From: Ardenticatenaceae bacterium | GTDB taxonomy: Bacteria; Chloroflexota; Anaerolineae; Promineifilales; Promineifilaceae | Reading direction: 5' to 3' | Assembly (NCBI GenBank): GCA_020634235.1 | Contig: JACKCB010000001.1 | Span: 620,001 to 684,000 of the forward strand | Length of the DNA: 64,000 nucleotides | Part shown: piece after piece, positions 42,169 through 55,251 of the stretch | How positions within the stretch are numbered: the first letter of the stretch is position 1 | Layout: every line of letters starts with the position of its first letter | Made by a program: the position numbers and the translations under genes | The notes under the pieces: generated by a model | Seen by the model: the letters and a program-made list of their open reading frames with translations, nothing else | What the model was told of the DNA's origin: nothing | Databases searched by the model: none

Positions 42169-42283
42169 ACGTATTGACTGCACTTTCTCCACATCCAGGG
42201 GCGGAACCCCGGCCGGGGCCTGCAAAACAATTCGGTCTAGCAACCCCGGCCGGGATCATACCCACCGTCACAACAATCGCCGG

Positions 42284-46225
<3,942 letters not shown>

Positions 46226-46400
46226 GTATCCTCTCACCTGATTACAATTATTCTAATCAACCCAAGACCAACGGGCGCTGCGGGCTCATCATGCAACACC
46301 ATCTCCCCGTATTTGCCAATCGCAAGGTTTCGATAGCTCCTCCAACTAGACTTGCAAGCTCGCCCATATACGCAGAGCCTATCCAAATTGCAAACAAGGG

Positions 46401-46428
46401 ATTATAGCCGCTGGGGAAGGGGTGTCAA
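46401..46428 (-). promoter_or_regulatory. Consensus sigma70 promoter of rpoB
   Basis: On the minus strand TTGACA (46423-46428), 16 bases, TATAAT (46401-46406): both hexamers are perfect. It gives a leader of about 170 bases before rpoB. Confidence 0.88.
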
Positions 46429-46498
46429 ATTAGAGTTGCATAAGCGGGCCGGGGGCGTTCTGGTTTGGGTGACGGGGTGATGAATCCTATCCGTGCGC

Positions 46499-47728
46499 CT
46501 ATTCCAGGTCCTCGCGCAAATTGCCGGCCAGGGGGCGTGCCCCCCTGGCTGCCAGCAAACTGGCATACACCGCTTCAATTTTCTGCGCGGCCGCCGTCCA
46601 ACTGTACAGTTGGATTGCCCGCTGCCGCAACTGCTGCCCCAGTGCCCACCCCCGGCCGGGATCATGCAGCAACGCCCGGATCGCCTCCGCCAGCCCGGCC
46701 ACATCGCCCCGCGGCACATAAACCCCCAAATCCGCCAGGTATTCGCGGTGCACGCGCGTGTCAAACGCCACCACCGGCTGCCCCAGGGCCATGTAATTCA
46801 GCACCTTGCCACTGCCCTCCGTCGCCGACAGCTTGGGCGAGACGGCAATATCACCAACCGAAAGGTAGAGCGGCGCATGTTTCTCATAATCGACCCGGCC
46901 GGTGAAGGTCACCCGGTCCTCCACCCCCAGGGCCACAGCCATGGCCAGGTATTGATCCTCGTTGGGGAAGCCCATCACCAGGAAATGCACCTCCTCGCCG
47001 GCCGCCTTCAACTGCGCCGCGGCGTGCAGCAAATGAGGCGTGCCCTGGTAGTCGGCCAGCAGCCCCAGGTAAGCCACCACCGGCCGCCCGGCCGGGATGC
47101 CAAATTGCGCCCGCACCGCCGCCTTATCCGCCGCCGAAAAACGCGCCGGGTCAAAATGGGCCAGGTCGGCGCAGTCCGGCAAGGGGTGAATACGCGCCGG
47201 CGGCACGCCAAACTGCTCTTGCAGCAGCGGCGCAGCGCGCAGGGAACTCACCAGCACCGCCTGTGGCAGCCGCGCAGCCAGCCACTCAATGCGCCGCCAC
47301 AACTGGTATCCCACCCCGGCCGGGCGGATAAAACCATGGTCAATCATCTCCCCGGTCAGGCTGCCCTGGAAGTCGAACACCAGCGGCCGCCGCCACCAGC
47401 GCGCCAGCAGACCGCCAATCAACGCCCCCTCGTGCATGTGCCCATGAATGATATCCGGCCGGGTCTGCCGCCCCACCTGCCACACCTTAGCCGCCAGGTA
47501 CGCATCAAACGCAATCTTGTGGCGCGACGAGCCAACCTCATAGTCGGCCCGCCAGGGCAGCCGCGCCGTCCGCCGGATATCCAAACCGGGCAGATCCTCC
47601 CCCTTGTAGTAGGTTACAATGGTGATCTCATGCCCCAGCGCCTGCAAGGCCCGCGTCTCGGCCAGGATGCGAATGTGGCCGCCATAATGCATGAAAAAGG
47701 AGGTCGGGGCCACCATCAAAACGCGCAA
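46499..47728 (-). CDS. Glycosyltransferase family 4 protein (GT-B fold)
   Basis: The 409-residue protein has the N-terminal Gly-rich loop (FFMHYGGHIRILAETRALQALGHEITIVTYY) and the C-terminal donor-binding block SATEGSGKVLNYMALGQPVVAFDTRVHREYL in place of the usual EGFG motif. It would transfer a sugar from a nucleotide-sugar, perhaps to a lipid or protein glycan. The start is TTG at 47728, two bases after the stop of the upstream gene, with AAGGAAG before it; a longer in-frame reading overlaps that gene. Two palindromes are near it and three inside (46651, 47087, 47315). Confidence 0.82.
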   Translation of the reverse strand: MRVLMVAPTSFFMHYGGHIRILAETRALQALGHEITIVTYYKGEDLPGLDIRRTARLPWRADYEVGSSRHKIAFDAYLAAKVWQVGRQTRPDIIHGHMHEGALIGGLLARWWRRPLVFDFQGSLTGEMIDHGFIRPAGVGYQLWRRIEWLAARLPQAVLVSSLRAAPLLQEQFGVPPARIHPLPDCADLAHFDPARFSAADKAAVRAQFGIPAGRPVVAYLGLLADYQGTPHLLHAAAQLKAAGEEVHFLVMGFPNEDQYLAMAVALGVEDRVTFTGRVDYEKHAPLYLSVGDIAVSPKLSATEGSGKVLNYMALGQPVVAFDTRVHREYLADLGVYVPRGDVAGLAEAIRALLHDPGRGWALGQQLRQRAIQLYSWTAAAQKIEAVYASLLAARGARPLAGNLREDLE

Positions 47729-47730
47729 AG

Positions 47731-48696
47731 CTACGCTTCCTTCTTGCGCCGCGAGCCAAACATCTGCCCCAACAGGCCGGGCGTCTCGATATCGGGGCCC
47801 TGGCCTTCTTGCCAATCATTGCGCGCTCTGGTAACCAGCCAGTCACCACGCTCCTGGTTCAACTGCTGCAGCAGCGCTGCCAGCCGCTCCTCATCCCCGT
47901 CAGCCACCCAACGGCGAATCTCCTTTAGCTCCTGCTGCAAGGCGTCCAGCCAGCGCAAGGTCGCCTCCCGGTCGTTAAACGCCCGGTAAGCCACGTCGGC
48001 CGCCTCTTCCAGGGGCACCGTTGCCTGGGCAAAGGGCGCCTGGGCAAAGCGCAGCATATCGCGCCACCCCTTGGTCTGCACCACGGCGCGGAACATGGCC
48101 GCCGCGGCCAGTCCGGGCACCGTTTGCACGCCCTGGGACAGGCTGTCATACTCAGCGGCATCCAGGAAAAACGGTTGGGCGCCCAGCAGCAAGCCCAGAT
48201 TCACGGCCGTTTCCACCGCCTTCGGCTCCGCGGCCGGGGAGGGCATCAGGCACATGACACTGTTTTTGAAGAGGTCAGCCCGGGCCCCGGCCGGGTCTTC
48301 CACCGCCTCAACCAGGGCCGCGGCCGCCCACACCGGCGCAGCCCCCACATAATGCCCCTGAGCCAGATACTGGCTGGCCCACTTCTGGCCCTTCGCCTTC
48401 AGGCTGGACATATCCACCAGCAGGGCGTGCGCCTGCAAATCCTGCCCAATCACGCGCAAGGTCTGCTCCAACTGCGTGGCCGTCACCGACACCACGATGA
48501 TGTCCGCCTCCGCCACGGCGTTGATAATCTTCCACTGTGTCTTGTCTACCGCCCCCATCTTCTGCGCCTGGTTCAACACCTCCCGGTTCTCGTCATAGCC
48601 GGTAATCTCCAGGGCCGCCGATGATTGCTTCAACGCCAGCCCCACCGACAGACCCGTGCGGTTCAATCCCAGGATGGTTACATTTTGTGCTTTCAT
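47731..48696 (-). CDS. Prephenate dehydrogenase-like NAD(P)-binding protein
   Basis: 321 residues. The opening NVTILGLNRTGLSVGLALKQSSAALEITGYD is a dinucleotide-binding fold, with the second-strand Asp typical of NAD-preferring enzymes. The later DAAEYDSLSQGVQTVPGLAAAAMF fits the helical domain of prephenate/arogenate dehydrogenases. There is an extended tail (about 280-321). Since no other aromatic amino-acid genes are near and it is paired with a glycosyltransferase, the real substrate may differ. It starts at an ATG with GAGGTAGGGT before it. Confidence 0.65.
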   Translation of the reverse strand: MKAQNVTILGLNRTGLSVGLALKQSSAALEITGYDENREVLNQAQKMGAVDKTQWKIINAVAEADIIVVSVTATQLEQTLRVIGQDLQAHALLVDMSSLKAKGQKWASQYLAQGHYVGAAPVWAAAALVEAVEDPAGARADLFKNSVMCLMPSPAAEPKAVETAVNLGLLLGAQPFFLDAAEYDSLSQGVQTVPGLAAAAMFRAVVQTKGWRDMLRFAQAPFAQATVPLEEAADVAYRAFNDREATLRWLDALQQELKEIRRWVADGDEERLAALLQQLNQERGDWLVTRARNDWQEGQGPDIETPGLLGQMFGSRRKKEA

Positions 48697-48779
48697 ACCC
48701 TACCTCGTTTTTGCCAAATTCAGCGCGTCTGCCGTGCGTCAGCGCCATGCCCCCGGCCGGGTTTCCCAACCAACAGTTG

Positions 48780-49223
48780 CTACGACCGCAAATGACCCAC
48801 TGCCAACTGCTTCATGTGCGCCAGAATGGCGCTAATGCCATTAAGCCGCTGCCCACTAAGGACGGTTTGCAGCCCCATCTGCAGATAGAACTCGCCGGGA
48901 ATGGCCAGGACCGCCTGCGGCGTCAGGCCGCGAGTACCTTCACCCAGAATGGCGGCAAAGCCCCGCACCGTCGGGGCCTCTGGCGGTACGTCAAAGTGGT
49001 AAACCAGCCGGCCATCTTCCGCATCGGCAAATACAGCCACCGGACTCATGCACTCATGAACCTGGTCCATCAGGTCGCTCTTCCCTTGCAGCCAGGCTGG
49101 CAGGGGTGGCAAGCCTTCAGAAAGCTCCAGCAAATACTCTAGTTTCTCTTGCCCCTGGCACAGCGCAAAATCGGCTACAATCTCGGCCAGTCTGGGGGGC
49201 AAATTGTCAGGTGCTGCATTCAT
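48780..49223 (-). CDS. sufE: SufE-family sulfur acceptor
   Basis: The 147-residue protein has the SufE layout: LAEIVADFALCQGQEKLEYLLELSEGLPPLP, the sulfur-accepting Cys in VHECMSPV, and RGFAAILGEGTRGLTP in the C-terminal half. SufE takes persulfide sulfur from a cysteine desulfurase for iron-sulfur cluster assembly. No sufS gene is next to it. It lies divergent to thyA. Confidence 0.88.
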   Translation of the reverse strand: MNAAPDNLPPRLAEIVADFALCQGQEKLEYLLELSEGLPPLPAWLQGKSDLMDQVHECMSPVAVFADAEDGRLVYHFDVPPEAPTVRGFAAILGEGTRGLTPQAVLAIPGEFYLQMGLQTVLSGQRLNGISAILAHMKQLAVGHLRS

Positions 49224-49497
49224 GTCGCTCTATCTTCCTTACATCTATCTCAGCCGGTGGCGGCGCACCGGCTTCTTGTGCGCATCCGGCCGGCCAGAAG
49301 CCGGCGCTCACCTCTCAGGTATACCAACCGGGCAAATCAGGAGACCCGGCCGGGTCGTGTCGATCCCCGCAAGTCTATGCCGATTGGCGCAAGTGTCAAG
49401 AGCGGGTTGCCACCTACCCATTCCATGATAATCTTCTAATGGTCGGCCAGTCAGCCAACACACTGCGACAATGACATCCTGAAATGCTTGCGAGACG
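49224..49497. other. Divergent intergenic region sufE/thyA
   Basis: 274 bases. It contains two GC hairpins (AGCCGGTG/CACCGGCT at 49252-49273 and GCCGGC/GCCGGC at 49289-49305) and one CCCGGCCGGG copy (49345). No clear promoter box was found. Confidence 0.4.
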
Positions 49498-50292
49498 ATG
49501 AAACAATACCTGGAACTAATGCGCCACATTCTTGACAACGGCGTGCCCAAAACAGACCGCACCGGCGTGGGCACACTGAGCATCTTCGGCTACCAGATGC
49601 GCTTCAACCTGGCCGATGGCTTCCCGGCCGTGACCACCAAACAACTCCACCTGCGCTCCATCATCCACGAACTGCTCTGGTTCTTGCAGGGCGACAGCAA
49701 CATCCGCTACCTCAACGAGAACCGGGTGACCATTTGGGACGAGTGGGCCGATGAAAACGGCAACCTGGGTCCGGTCTACGGCTACCAGTGGCGCTCCTGG
49801 CCCACCCCGGCCGGGGACCACATCGACCAGATCAGCCAGGTATTGGCCCAACTACGCCACAACCCCGACTCTCGCCGGCACATTGTCAGTGCCTGGAACG
49901 TGGCCAGCCTGCCCGACATGAAGCTGCCGCCCTGCCACTGCCTGTTCCAATTTTACGTGGCCGAGGGGCGGCTTTCCTGCCAGCTCTACCAGCGCAGCGC
50001 CGACGTCTTCCTGGGCGTGCCGTTCAACATCGCCTCCTATGCCCTGCTGACCATGATGGTAGCCCAGGTAACCGGCTACCGGCCGGGTGAATTCATACAC
50101 ACCTTGGGCGATGCCCACCTCTACCTGAATCACCAGGTCCAGGCCAGGCAGCAGTTGGCGCGACACCCCTACCCCCTGCCCCGCCTGTGGCTCAACCCGG
50201 CCGTGAACGATCTGCTGGCCTTCCGCTACGACGACATCCGGCTGGAAAATTACCAGCACCATCCGCGCATTAGCGCCCCCATCGCGGTGTAA
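49498..50292 (+). CDS. thyA: Thymidylate synthase
   Basis: Converts dUMP to dTMP with methylene-tetrahydrofolate. 264 residues as in E. coli ThyA, with DRTGVGTLSIFGYQMRFNL, the catalytic Cys in LPPCHCLFQFYV, and SADVFLGVPFNIASYALL. It is followed 10 bases later by folA, the standard pairing because the ThyA reaction yields dihydrofolate. The palindrome at 49806 adds Pro-Ala-Gly in a surface loop. Confidence 0.97.
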   Translation: MKQYLELMRHILDNGVPKTDRTGVGTLSIFGYQMRFNLADGFPAVTTKQLHLRSIIHELLWFLQGDSNIRYLNENRVTIWDEWADENGNLGPVYGYQWRSWPTPAGDHIDQISQVLAQLRHNPDSRRHIVSAWNVASLPDMKLPPCHCLFQFYVAEGRLSCQLYQRSADVFLGVPFNIASYALLTMMVAQVTGYRPGEFIHTLGDAHLYLNHQVQARQQLARHPYPLPRLWLNPAVNDLLAFRYDDIRLENYQHHPRISAPIAV

Positions 50293-50302
50293 GCAGGCTC
50301 CC

Positions 50303-50797
50303 ATGACCCAGATTAGCCTGATTGTGGCCCTGGCCAGCAACGGCGTCATTGGCCTGGACGGCGGACTACCCTGGCGGCTGCCCGATGATTTGCGCTATTT
50401 CAGGCAGGTGACGCTGGGCAAACCAGTGGTCATGGGGCGCAAAACCTATGAATCCATTGGCCGGCCACTCCCCGGCCGGGAGAACATCATCCTCACCCGC
50501 CAACCCAACTACCCCGCCCCCGGCTGCACCGTGGTCCACAGCGTCGCCGCCGCCCTCGCCGCCGCCGGCAGCGCCCCGGAAATCATGGTTATCGGCGGGG
50601 CTGAGATCTACCGCCTCTTCTTGCCCCTGGCCCACCGCCTCTACCTCACCCTGGTCGCCGCCACCCCGGCCGGGGACACCTTCATGCCCAATTACGACCC
50701 GGCCGGGTGGCGCGAAACCAGCCGCACCCACCACCCCGCCGACAACCGCCATCCATTCCCCTTCGACTGGATCATCCTGGAACGCCGCCACCCATGA
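50303..50797 (+). CDS. folA: Dihydrofolate reductase
   Basis: 164-residue enzyme regenerating tetrahydrofolate: ISLIVALASNGVIGLDGGLPWRLPDDLRYFRQVTLGKPVVMGRKTYESIG with the active-site Asp, and IMVIGGAEIYRLFLPLAHRLYLTLV. Three palindromes occur in this short gene (50471, 50665, 50698). Its TGA overlaps the dus ATG (ATGA). Confidence 0.96.
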   Translation: MTQISLIVALASNGVIGLDGGLPWRLPDDLRYFRQVTLGKPVVMGRKTYESIGRPLPGRENIILTRQPNYPAPGCTVVHSVAAALAAAGSAPEIMVIGGAEIYRLFLPLAHRLYLTLVAATPAGDTFMPNYDPAGWRETSRTHHPADNRHPFPFDWIILERRHP

Positions 50798-51867
50798 CCC
50801 ACCCCACCCCCAACGGCAGCCGCCCCCCGGCCGCCAGCGCCACACCGCCCAACTTCTGGGTCGGCCCCATCCCCGTCTACGGCGATGCCATCCTCTCCCC
50901 CATGGCCGGCTACTCCGACGTGCCCTATCGCGCCATCTGCCGCGCCCACGGCTCGGCCATGCACTACACCGAATTTGTCGCCGCCGAACTGCTGCAAGGG
51001 CGGCCCAACTACTTCTGGTCGCTCCTGGATCGCCAGCCTGGCGAGCGCCCCATGGTCTTCCAGATTTTCGGCAACGATGCCCAAATGATGCTGCAGGCCG
51101 CCCGGCGCATCACCACCCTCGGCCCGGACATCATCGACGTCAACATGGGCTGCTCCACGCGCAAGGTCTCCGGCCGGGGCGCGGGCGTCGGCATGATGCG
51201 CCAACCCCAACTGGTGGCCGAAACCTTCGCCCTGCTCACCCGGCACCTCACCACGCCCATCACCGCCAAAATGCGCCTGGGGTGGGACGACCAGGTCAAC
51301 TACCTGGAAATCGCCCGCATCCTGGAAGACAACGGCGCGGCCCTCATCGCCCTGCATGGCCGCACCAAAGAGCAAAAATACGGTGGCACCGCCAACTGGG
51401 ACGCCATCGCCGCCCTCAAGCAAGCCGTGTGCATCCCGGTCATCGGCAATGGCGACGTTAGCACCCCGGCCGGTATCACCGCCATGAAAGCCCACACCGG
51501 CTGCGACGGGGTGATGATTGGCCGTGCCGCCATTGGCAACCCCTGGATCTTCGCCCGCCGCACCCGCGAATCGCTCACCTTTGCCGAACTGCTGGCCACC
51601 ATCCGCCAACATCAGGCCGAGATGATGGCCTATTACGGCCGGCGCGGCATCAGCGCCTTTCGCAAGCACCTCAAGCGCTACCTGGAAGACCTCCCCCTGC
51701 TAGAATCGCTGCTCACCCCCCTGATGATGGCCGCCTCGGCCGCCGAAGTGCAGGACCTGCTGGCCATCGCCGAGCAGCGAGTAAGCCAGTTTGCCGGCCC
51801 GCCACACCAGGTACACCTGGCCCAACTCCTCCGCCGTCCGCAGCCCGATTCCCTGGCCCGGCATTAG
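50794..51867 (+). CDS. tRNA-dihydrouridine synthase
   Basis: FMN enzyme reducing uridine in tRNA. The 357-residue product has an N-terminal Pro-rich tail, then SPMAGYSDVPYRAICRAHGSAMHYTEFV, the catalytic Cys in NMGCSTRKVSGRGAG, and ALHGRTKEQKYGGTANWD and IGNGDVSTPAG blocks. ATGA overlap with folA fixes the start. The three genes thyA-folA-dus form one operon. It converges on the M20 gene with 18 bases between stops. Confidence 0.93.
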   Translation: MTHPTPNGSRPPAASATPPNFWVGPIPVYGDAILSPMAGYSDVPYRAICRAHGSAMHYTEFVAAELLQGRPNYFWSLLDRQPGERPMVFQIFGNDAQMMLQAARRITTLGPDIIDVNMGCSTRKVSGRGAGVGMMRQPQLVAETFALLTRHLTTPITAKMRLGWDDQVNYLEIARILEDNGAALIALHGRTKEQKYGGTANWDAIAALKQAVCIPVIGNGDVSTPAGITAMKAHTGCDGVMIGRAAIGNPWIFARRTRESLTFAELLATIRQHQAEMMAYYGRRGISAFRKHLKRYLEDLPLLESLLTPLMMAASAAEVQDLLAIAEQRVSQFAGPPHQVHLAQLLRRPQPDSLARH

Positions 51868-51885
51868 TCCGCCGGCGCCCACGCG

Positions 51886-53037
51886 CTAAAACTCCCGCAG
51901 CAACTGCATGTGCCCACGCAGGCTGTCGGCCATCATGGCGATGGCGATGCTCTCCCCGGCCGTGTGCGCTTCCCCCTCGTCGCTGGGCGCGTAGCCAATA
52001 ATGGGCAGGTTGTAGGGCACAAAATGGCGGCCATCGGTGGCAAACTGGTAGCTGCTCAATTCCGGTTCATACCCCATGCCCCGGCCAATGGCCGCCCGCG
52101 CCCGCTGCACCACGTCGCTTTCCGGCGGCGTGTAATAGCCAAAGATGGGCCGGTCGGAATCGGTCAGCACCAGGCTCTCCCAGCCGGGGCTGATGGTGTG
52201 GGGCAGGTCGCCGGCCACGCGGTGCACAAACGCCTGCAAGCTGCGCTCGCTCTCCACCGCCGTGCGAAAATCGAGCAGCACGCGAGTCCAGGCCGGGGTC
52301 ACGTTCTGGCTCTTGGTGTCCACTTCAATAATGGTGGGGGCCACGCTGGTGGGGCCCAGCAAGGGATGGCGGCCCAATTCCCCCTGCATCGTTTGCAGCC
52401 GGGTGAGGAAGGTGGCCAGGGCGTAATTGGGATTGACCCCGTTCTGGGGGACGCTGGCATGCACGCTCCGGCCGGGGAAAGTCACCCACAGCGCCAATAT
52501 CCCCCGGTGCCCCAGGCTCAGCCGGTTGCCTGACGGCTCGCCCAACACCACCAGGGCCACCGGATAATCCAGGTGTTCCGCCCAATAAATCGCCCCCGCA
52601 CCGCCCACTTCCTCCTCCACCACCCCGGTAAAGACCACATCCCGGCGCGGCCGCTCCCCCAGGCGGCGCAGGCCGGCCATACTATAAATCTGCACCGCCA
52701 GCGGTCCCTTGATGTCGCACGCCCCGCGCCCCACCAGCCGCTCCCCCACAATCGCCCCGGCATAGGGCGGCACAGGCCACAGCGCCGGGTCGCCGGGGTC
52801 CACATGGTCCAGGTGGGTGTTCAGCACCAGCGCCCCCAGCGAGCGATCCTGGCCAAAGATACGCCCATACACATTGCCAATCTCGTCCAGCCAAACCTCA
52901 TCAAAGTCCAGTTGGCGCATTTCGGCGGCGATCAGCGCCGCAATCGCCCCCTCCTCCCCCGGCATACTCGGCGTCTGGATCAGCCGCTGGGCAAAGCGCA
53001 GGCAGTCAGCCAGCAAGGTGTCGTTGGTCGTGGTCAT
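51886..53037 (-). CDS. M20-family metallopeptidase (ArgE/DapE/YgeY type)
   Basis: 383-residue di-zinc hydrolase. LVLNTHLDHVDPGD (His-x-Asp), RGACDIKGPLAVQI (bridging Asp), GVVEEEVGG (catalytic Glu and metal Glu) and a C-terminal YAPSDEGEAHTAGE with the last His mark the family. The dimerisation domain is at about 180-290. The substrate could be an N-acyl amino acid or a small peptide; the closest characterised relatives cannot be picked by eye. TAGGAGA precedes the ATG. Confidence 0.88.
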   Translation of the reverse strand: MTTTNDTLLADCLRFAQRLIQTPSMPGEEGAIAALIAAEMRQLDFDEVWLDEIGNVYGRIFGQDRSLGALVLNTHLDHVDPGDPALWPVPPYAGAIVGERLVGRGACDIKGPLAVQIYSMAGLRRLGERPRRDVVFTGVVEEEVGGAGAIYWAEHLDYPVALVVLGEPSGNRLSLGHRGILALWVTFPGRSVHASVPQNGVNPNYALATFLTRLQTMQGELGRHPLLGPTSVAPTIIEVDTKSQNVTPAWTRVLLDFRTAVESERSLQAFVHRVAGDLPHTISPGWESLVLTDSDRPIFGYYTPPESDVVQRARAAIGRGMGYEPELSSYQFATDGRHFVPYNLPIIGYAPSDEGEAHTAGESIAIAMMADSLRGHMQLLREF

Positions 53038-53106
53038 AGGGTTCTCCTAAAGGTGTGCTAGAAGTGTGAGCGAGCGCAAGAGGATCGGGGCGACAGGATT
53101 GGTGCC

Positions 53107-53535
53107 TCATGAACGACGTGTCAGTTGTTCCCACGCCTGGCGGTACTTGTCCAGGCGGGCGGCATCGTTTGCGGTGATTTGGGGCAGGCGGCGCAGGTCC
53201 ATATTGTGGCGCAGGTCGGCCAGTTTCACCTTGCGGGCCAGGGGATTGGGCTGCAAGCGCGCCACGTAGGCCTCGTAGCTCATGGCCTGCTTGTCGTGGG
53301 TGAGCAGATCGATCGCTTCCAGCACGTGGGCCGGCAGCCCCAGGGCCTGCAAGTCGGCCAGGGTGCGGTCGGAATCCTCAATGGTGTCGTGCAGCAAGGC
53401 CACCAGCCGCTCATCCTCGGTATCCATCTGGCACATCAGGTGCAGCGGATGGAGGATGTAGGGTTGGCCGGCGCGATCAAGCTGGCCCTGGTGCACGTCC
53501 AGGGCAAAGGCGATGGCCGTTTCTAGCAGGTTCAC
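53107..53535 (-). CDS. HD-domain phosphohydrolase (RelA/SpoT hydrolase-like)
   Basis: 142 residues with ALDVHQGQLDRAGQPYILHPLHL, VALLHDTIEDSDRTLADL (HD) and VKLADLRHNMD (Asn and Asp metal/nucleotide site). This is the pattern of SpoT/MESH1-type hydrolases that remove pyrophosphate from ppGpp, without a synthetase domain. It could also act on other nucleotides. GTG start at 53535 with AAGGAG 8 bases before. Divergent to the aldolase gene. Confidence 0.8.
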   Translation of the reverse strand: MNLLETAIAFALDVHQGQLDRAGQPYILHPLHLMCQMDTEDERLVALLHDTIEDSDRTLADLQALGLPAHVLEAIDLLTHDKQAMSYEAYVARLQPNPLARKVKLADLRHNMDLRRLPQITANDAARLDKYRQAWEQLTRRS

Positions 53536-53570
53536 GGTGCTTCTCCTTCGATGTTTGGGTGAATTGGGGG

Positions 53571-53576
53571 TATAAT
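53571..53576 (+). promoter_or_regulatory. -10 box for the aldolase gene
   Basis: Perfect TATAAT; the -35 (TTCGAT at 18 bases) is weak. It gives a leader of about 190 bases containing two tandem CCCGGCCGGGG copies (53624 and 53640). Confidence 0.45.
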
Positions 53577-53772
53577 GGGCGGGTCAGAAATAACCCACGC
53601 ACGTTCCCACAAATTGGCCGCCTCCCGGCCGGGGCGCAGCCCGGCCGGGGCGTTCTCTGGCAAAATCATACGTGCCAACGATTACTCTTGTCAACTTCCG
53701 GCAGCCTTGCTCGCTGCGTCGGCATCGCTGCCACCCATCATACCCGACTTTACTATTGAAGGAGCAATGGAA

Positions 53773-55182
53773 ATGAAAGCAAATTCCGTCAAAGAGCTGT
53801 TCGCTCATCTGGCCGGTGCCGTGGCCGTAGATGGCGACCATGTCACCATCACCAACGAAGCCCTCCTGCGCGACAAGGTCGACGGGTTGGTCTACAGCGC
53901 CGTCTTCAGCCAGGGGCTTACCCGCGACACCGCCCGCTGGCTGCTGTGGGAACTGGGGCAGGCCCTGGGCATCTACCCCGCCTCCATCCACGAACTATAC
54001 ATGGCCATCGGCCGGGGCGAGGTGCCCCACAGCTTCACCGTGCCGGCCATGAACATTCGCGGCATGAATTACAACAGCTCACGGGCCACCTTCCGCGCCG
54101 CCAATAAGCTGAACGTGGGCGCTCTCATCTTCGAGATCGCCCGCTCCGAAATCGGCTACACCGACCAGCGCCCGGCCGAGTACGTGGCCTGCCTCATTGG
54201 CGCGGCCATCAAGGAAGGCTTTCGTGGTCCGCTGTTTGTGCAGGGCGACCATTTCCAGGTATCGCTAAAAGGCTTCACCGCCGACCCGGACAAGGAAGTG
54301 AACGCCGTCAAGACCCTCATGGAAGAGGCCATTGCCGCCGGCTTCTACAACATCGATATCGACACCTCCACCCTGGTCGACCTGAGCTACCCCACCCTGG
54401 ATGAGCAGCAGCGGCTGAATTATGAGGTGTGTGCCAGGCTCACTAACTATGCCCGCGAACTAGAGCCAGAGGGCGTTACCGTCTCGCTGGGCGGCGAAAT
54501 TGGCGAGGTTGGGCACAAGAACTCCACTGTCGAGGAGCTGCACGCCTTTATGCAGGGCTATCGCCGGGTGTTGGGCGAGGTGGCCGGCATCTCCAAAATT
54601 TCGGTGCAGACCGGCACCAGCCACGGCGGCGTGGTCCTGCCCGATGGCACCCTGGCCGACGTGAAGGTGGATTTTGAGACGCTGCGGGCGCTCAGCGCCG
54701 CGGCGCGGGAAAGTTATGGCATCGGTGGTGCGGTGCAGCATGGCGCGTCTACCCTGCCACCCAGCGCCTTCCACAAATTCCCGGAGGTCGGCACGGTGGA
54801 GATTCACCTGGCGACCGGTTTCCAAAATATCATTTTTGACCACGCCCCGGCCGGGATGGTGGAAACCGCCTACGAATACGTGCGCCAAAACCTGGCCAAT
54901 GAGTGGAAAGCCAGCCAGACGGAAGAGCAGTTCATCTACTCCTCGCGCAAGAAGGCCTTTGGCGCGCTCAAAGAGGCGTGGTGGAACCTGGACGAGGCCG
55001 CCCAGCAGCAGATCGCCGCTGTGCTGCAAGCCCAGTTTGAGTTCCTGTTTGAGCAGTTGAAGGTGGGCAACACCCGCCAGGTAACCCAGGACGTGACCAC
55101 GGTGGTCAAGATGCACCGCCCCCGGCCGGTGTCCGCCGAAGCGGAAACAGAGCTGGAAATAGCCGGTGACCTGGCCGACTAA
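53773..55182 (+). CDS. Class II fructose-bisphosphate aldolase-type enzyme, long form
   Basis: 469 residues. The zinc and catalytic motifs of class II aldolases are visible: FVQGDHFQV near 158, GGEIGEVGHKNS near 241-250 and QTGTSHGGV near 283, with a later DVKVDFETLRALS. The chain is about 120-150 residues longer than the E. coli-type enzyme, mostly an N-terminal helical part and a C-terminal helical tail. It should cleave or form a ketose bisphosphate in glycolysis/gluconeogenesis; sugar specificity (fructose or tagatose) cannot be told. Start at 53773 gives AAGGAG at 8 bases; the ATG at 53767 is too near it. Confidence 0.85.
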   Translation: MKANSVKELFAHLAGAVAVDGDHVTITNEALLRDKVDGLVYSAVFSQGLTRDTARWLLWELGQALGIYPASIHELYMAIGRGEVPHSFTVPAMNIRGMNYNSSRATFRAANKLNVGALIFEIARSEIGYTDQRPAEYVACLIGAAIKEGFRGPLFVQGDHFQVSLKGFTADPDKEVNAVKTLMEEAIAAGFYNIDIDTSTLVDLSYPTLDEQQRLNYEVCARLTNYARELEPEGVTVSLGGEIGEVGHKNSTVEELHAFMQGYRRVLGEVAGISKISVQTGTSHGGVVLPDGTLADVKVDFETLRALSAAARESYGIGGAVQHGASTLPPSAFHKFPEVGTVEIHLATGFQNIIFDHAPAGMVETAYEYVRQNLANEWKASQTEEQFIYSSRKKAFGALKEAWWNLDEAAQQQIAAVLQAQFEFLFEQLKVGNTRQVTQDVTTVVKMHRPRPVSAEAETELEIAGDLAD

Positions 55183-55211
55183 GCTGCCATCCCCAACCAA
55201 TGGCTGAAGCG

Positions 55212-55251
55212 CAGGGCTGCCACTTCCTTCACGGAACGGCAGCCCTGTTTT
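55212..55251 (+). terminator. Terminator of the aldolase gene
   Basis: A 10-bp perfect stem CAGGGCTGCC/GGCAGCCCTG (55212-55221, 55238-55247) is followed by TTTT; the loop contains a small TTCC/GGAA stem. It starts 29 bases after the stop. Confidence 0.88.
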
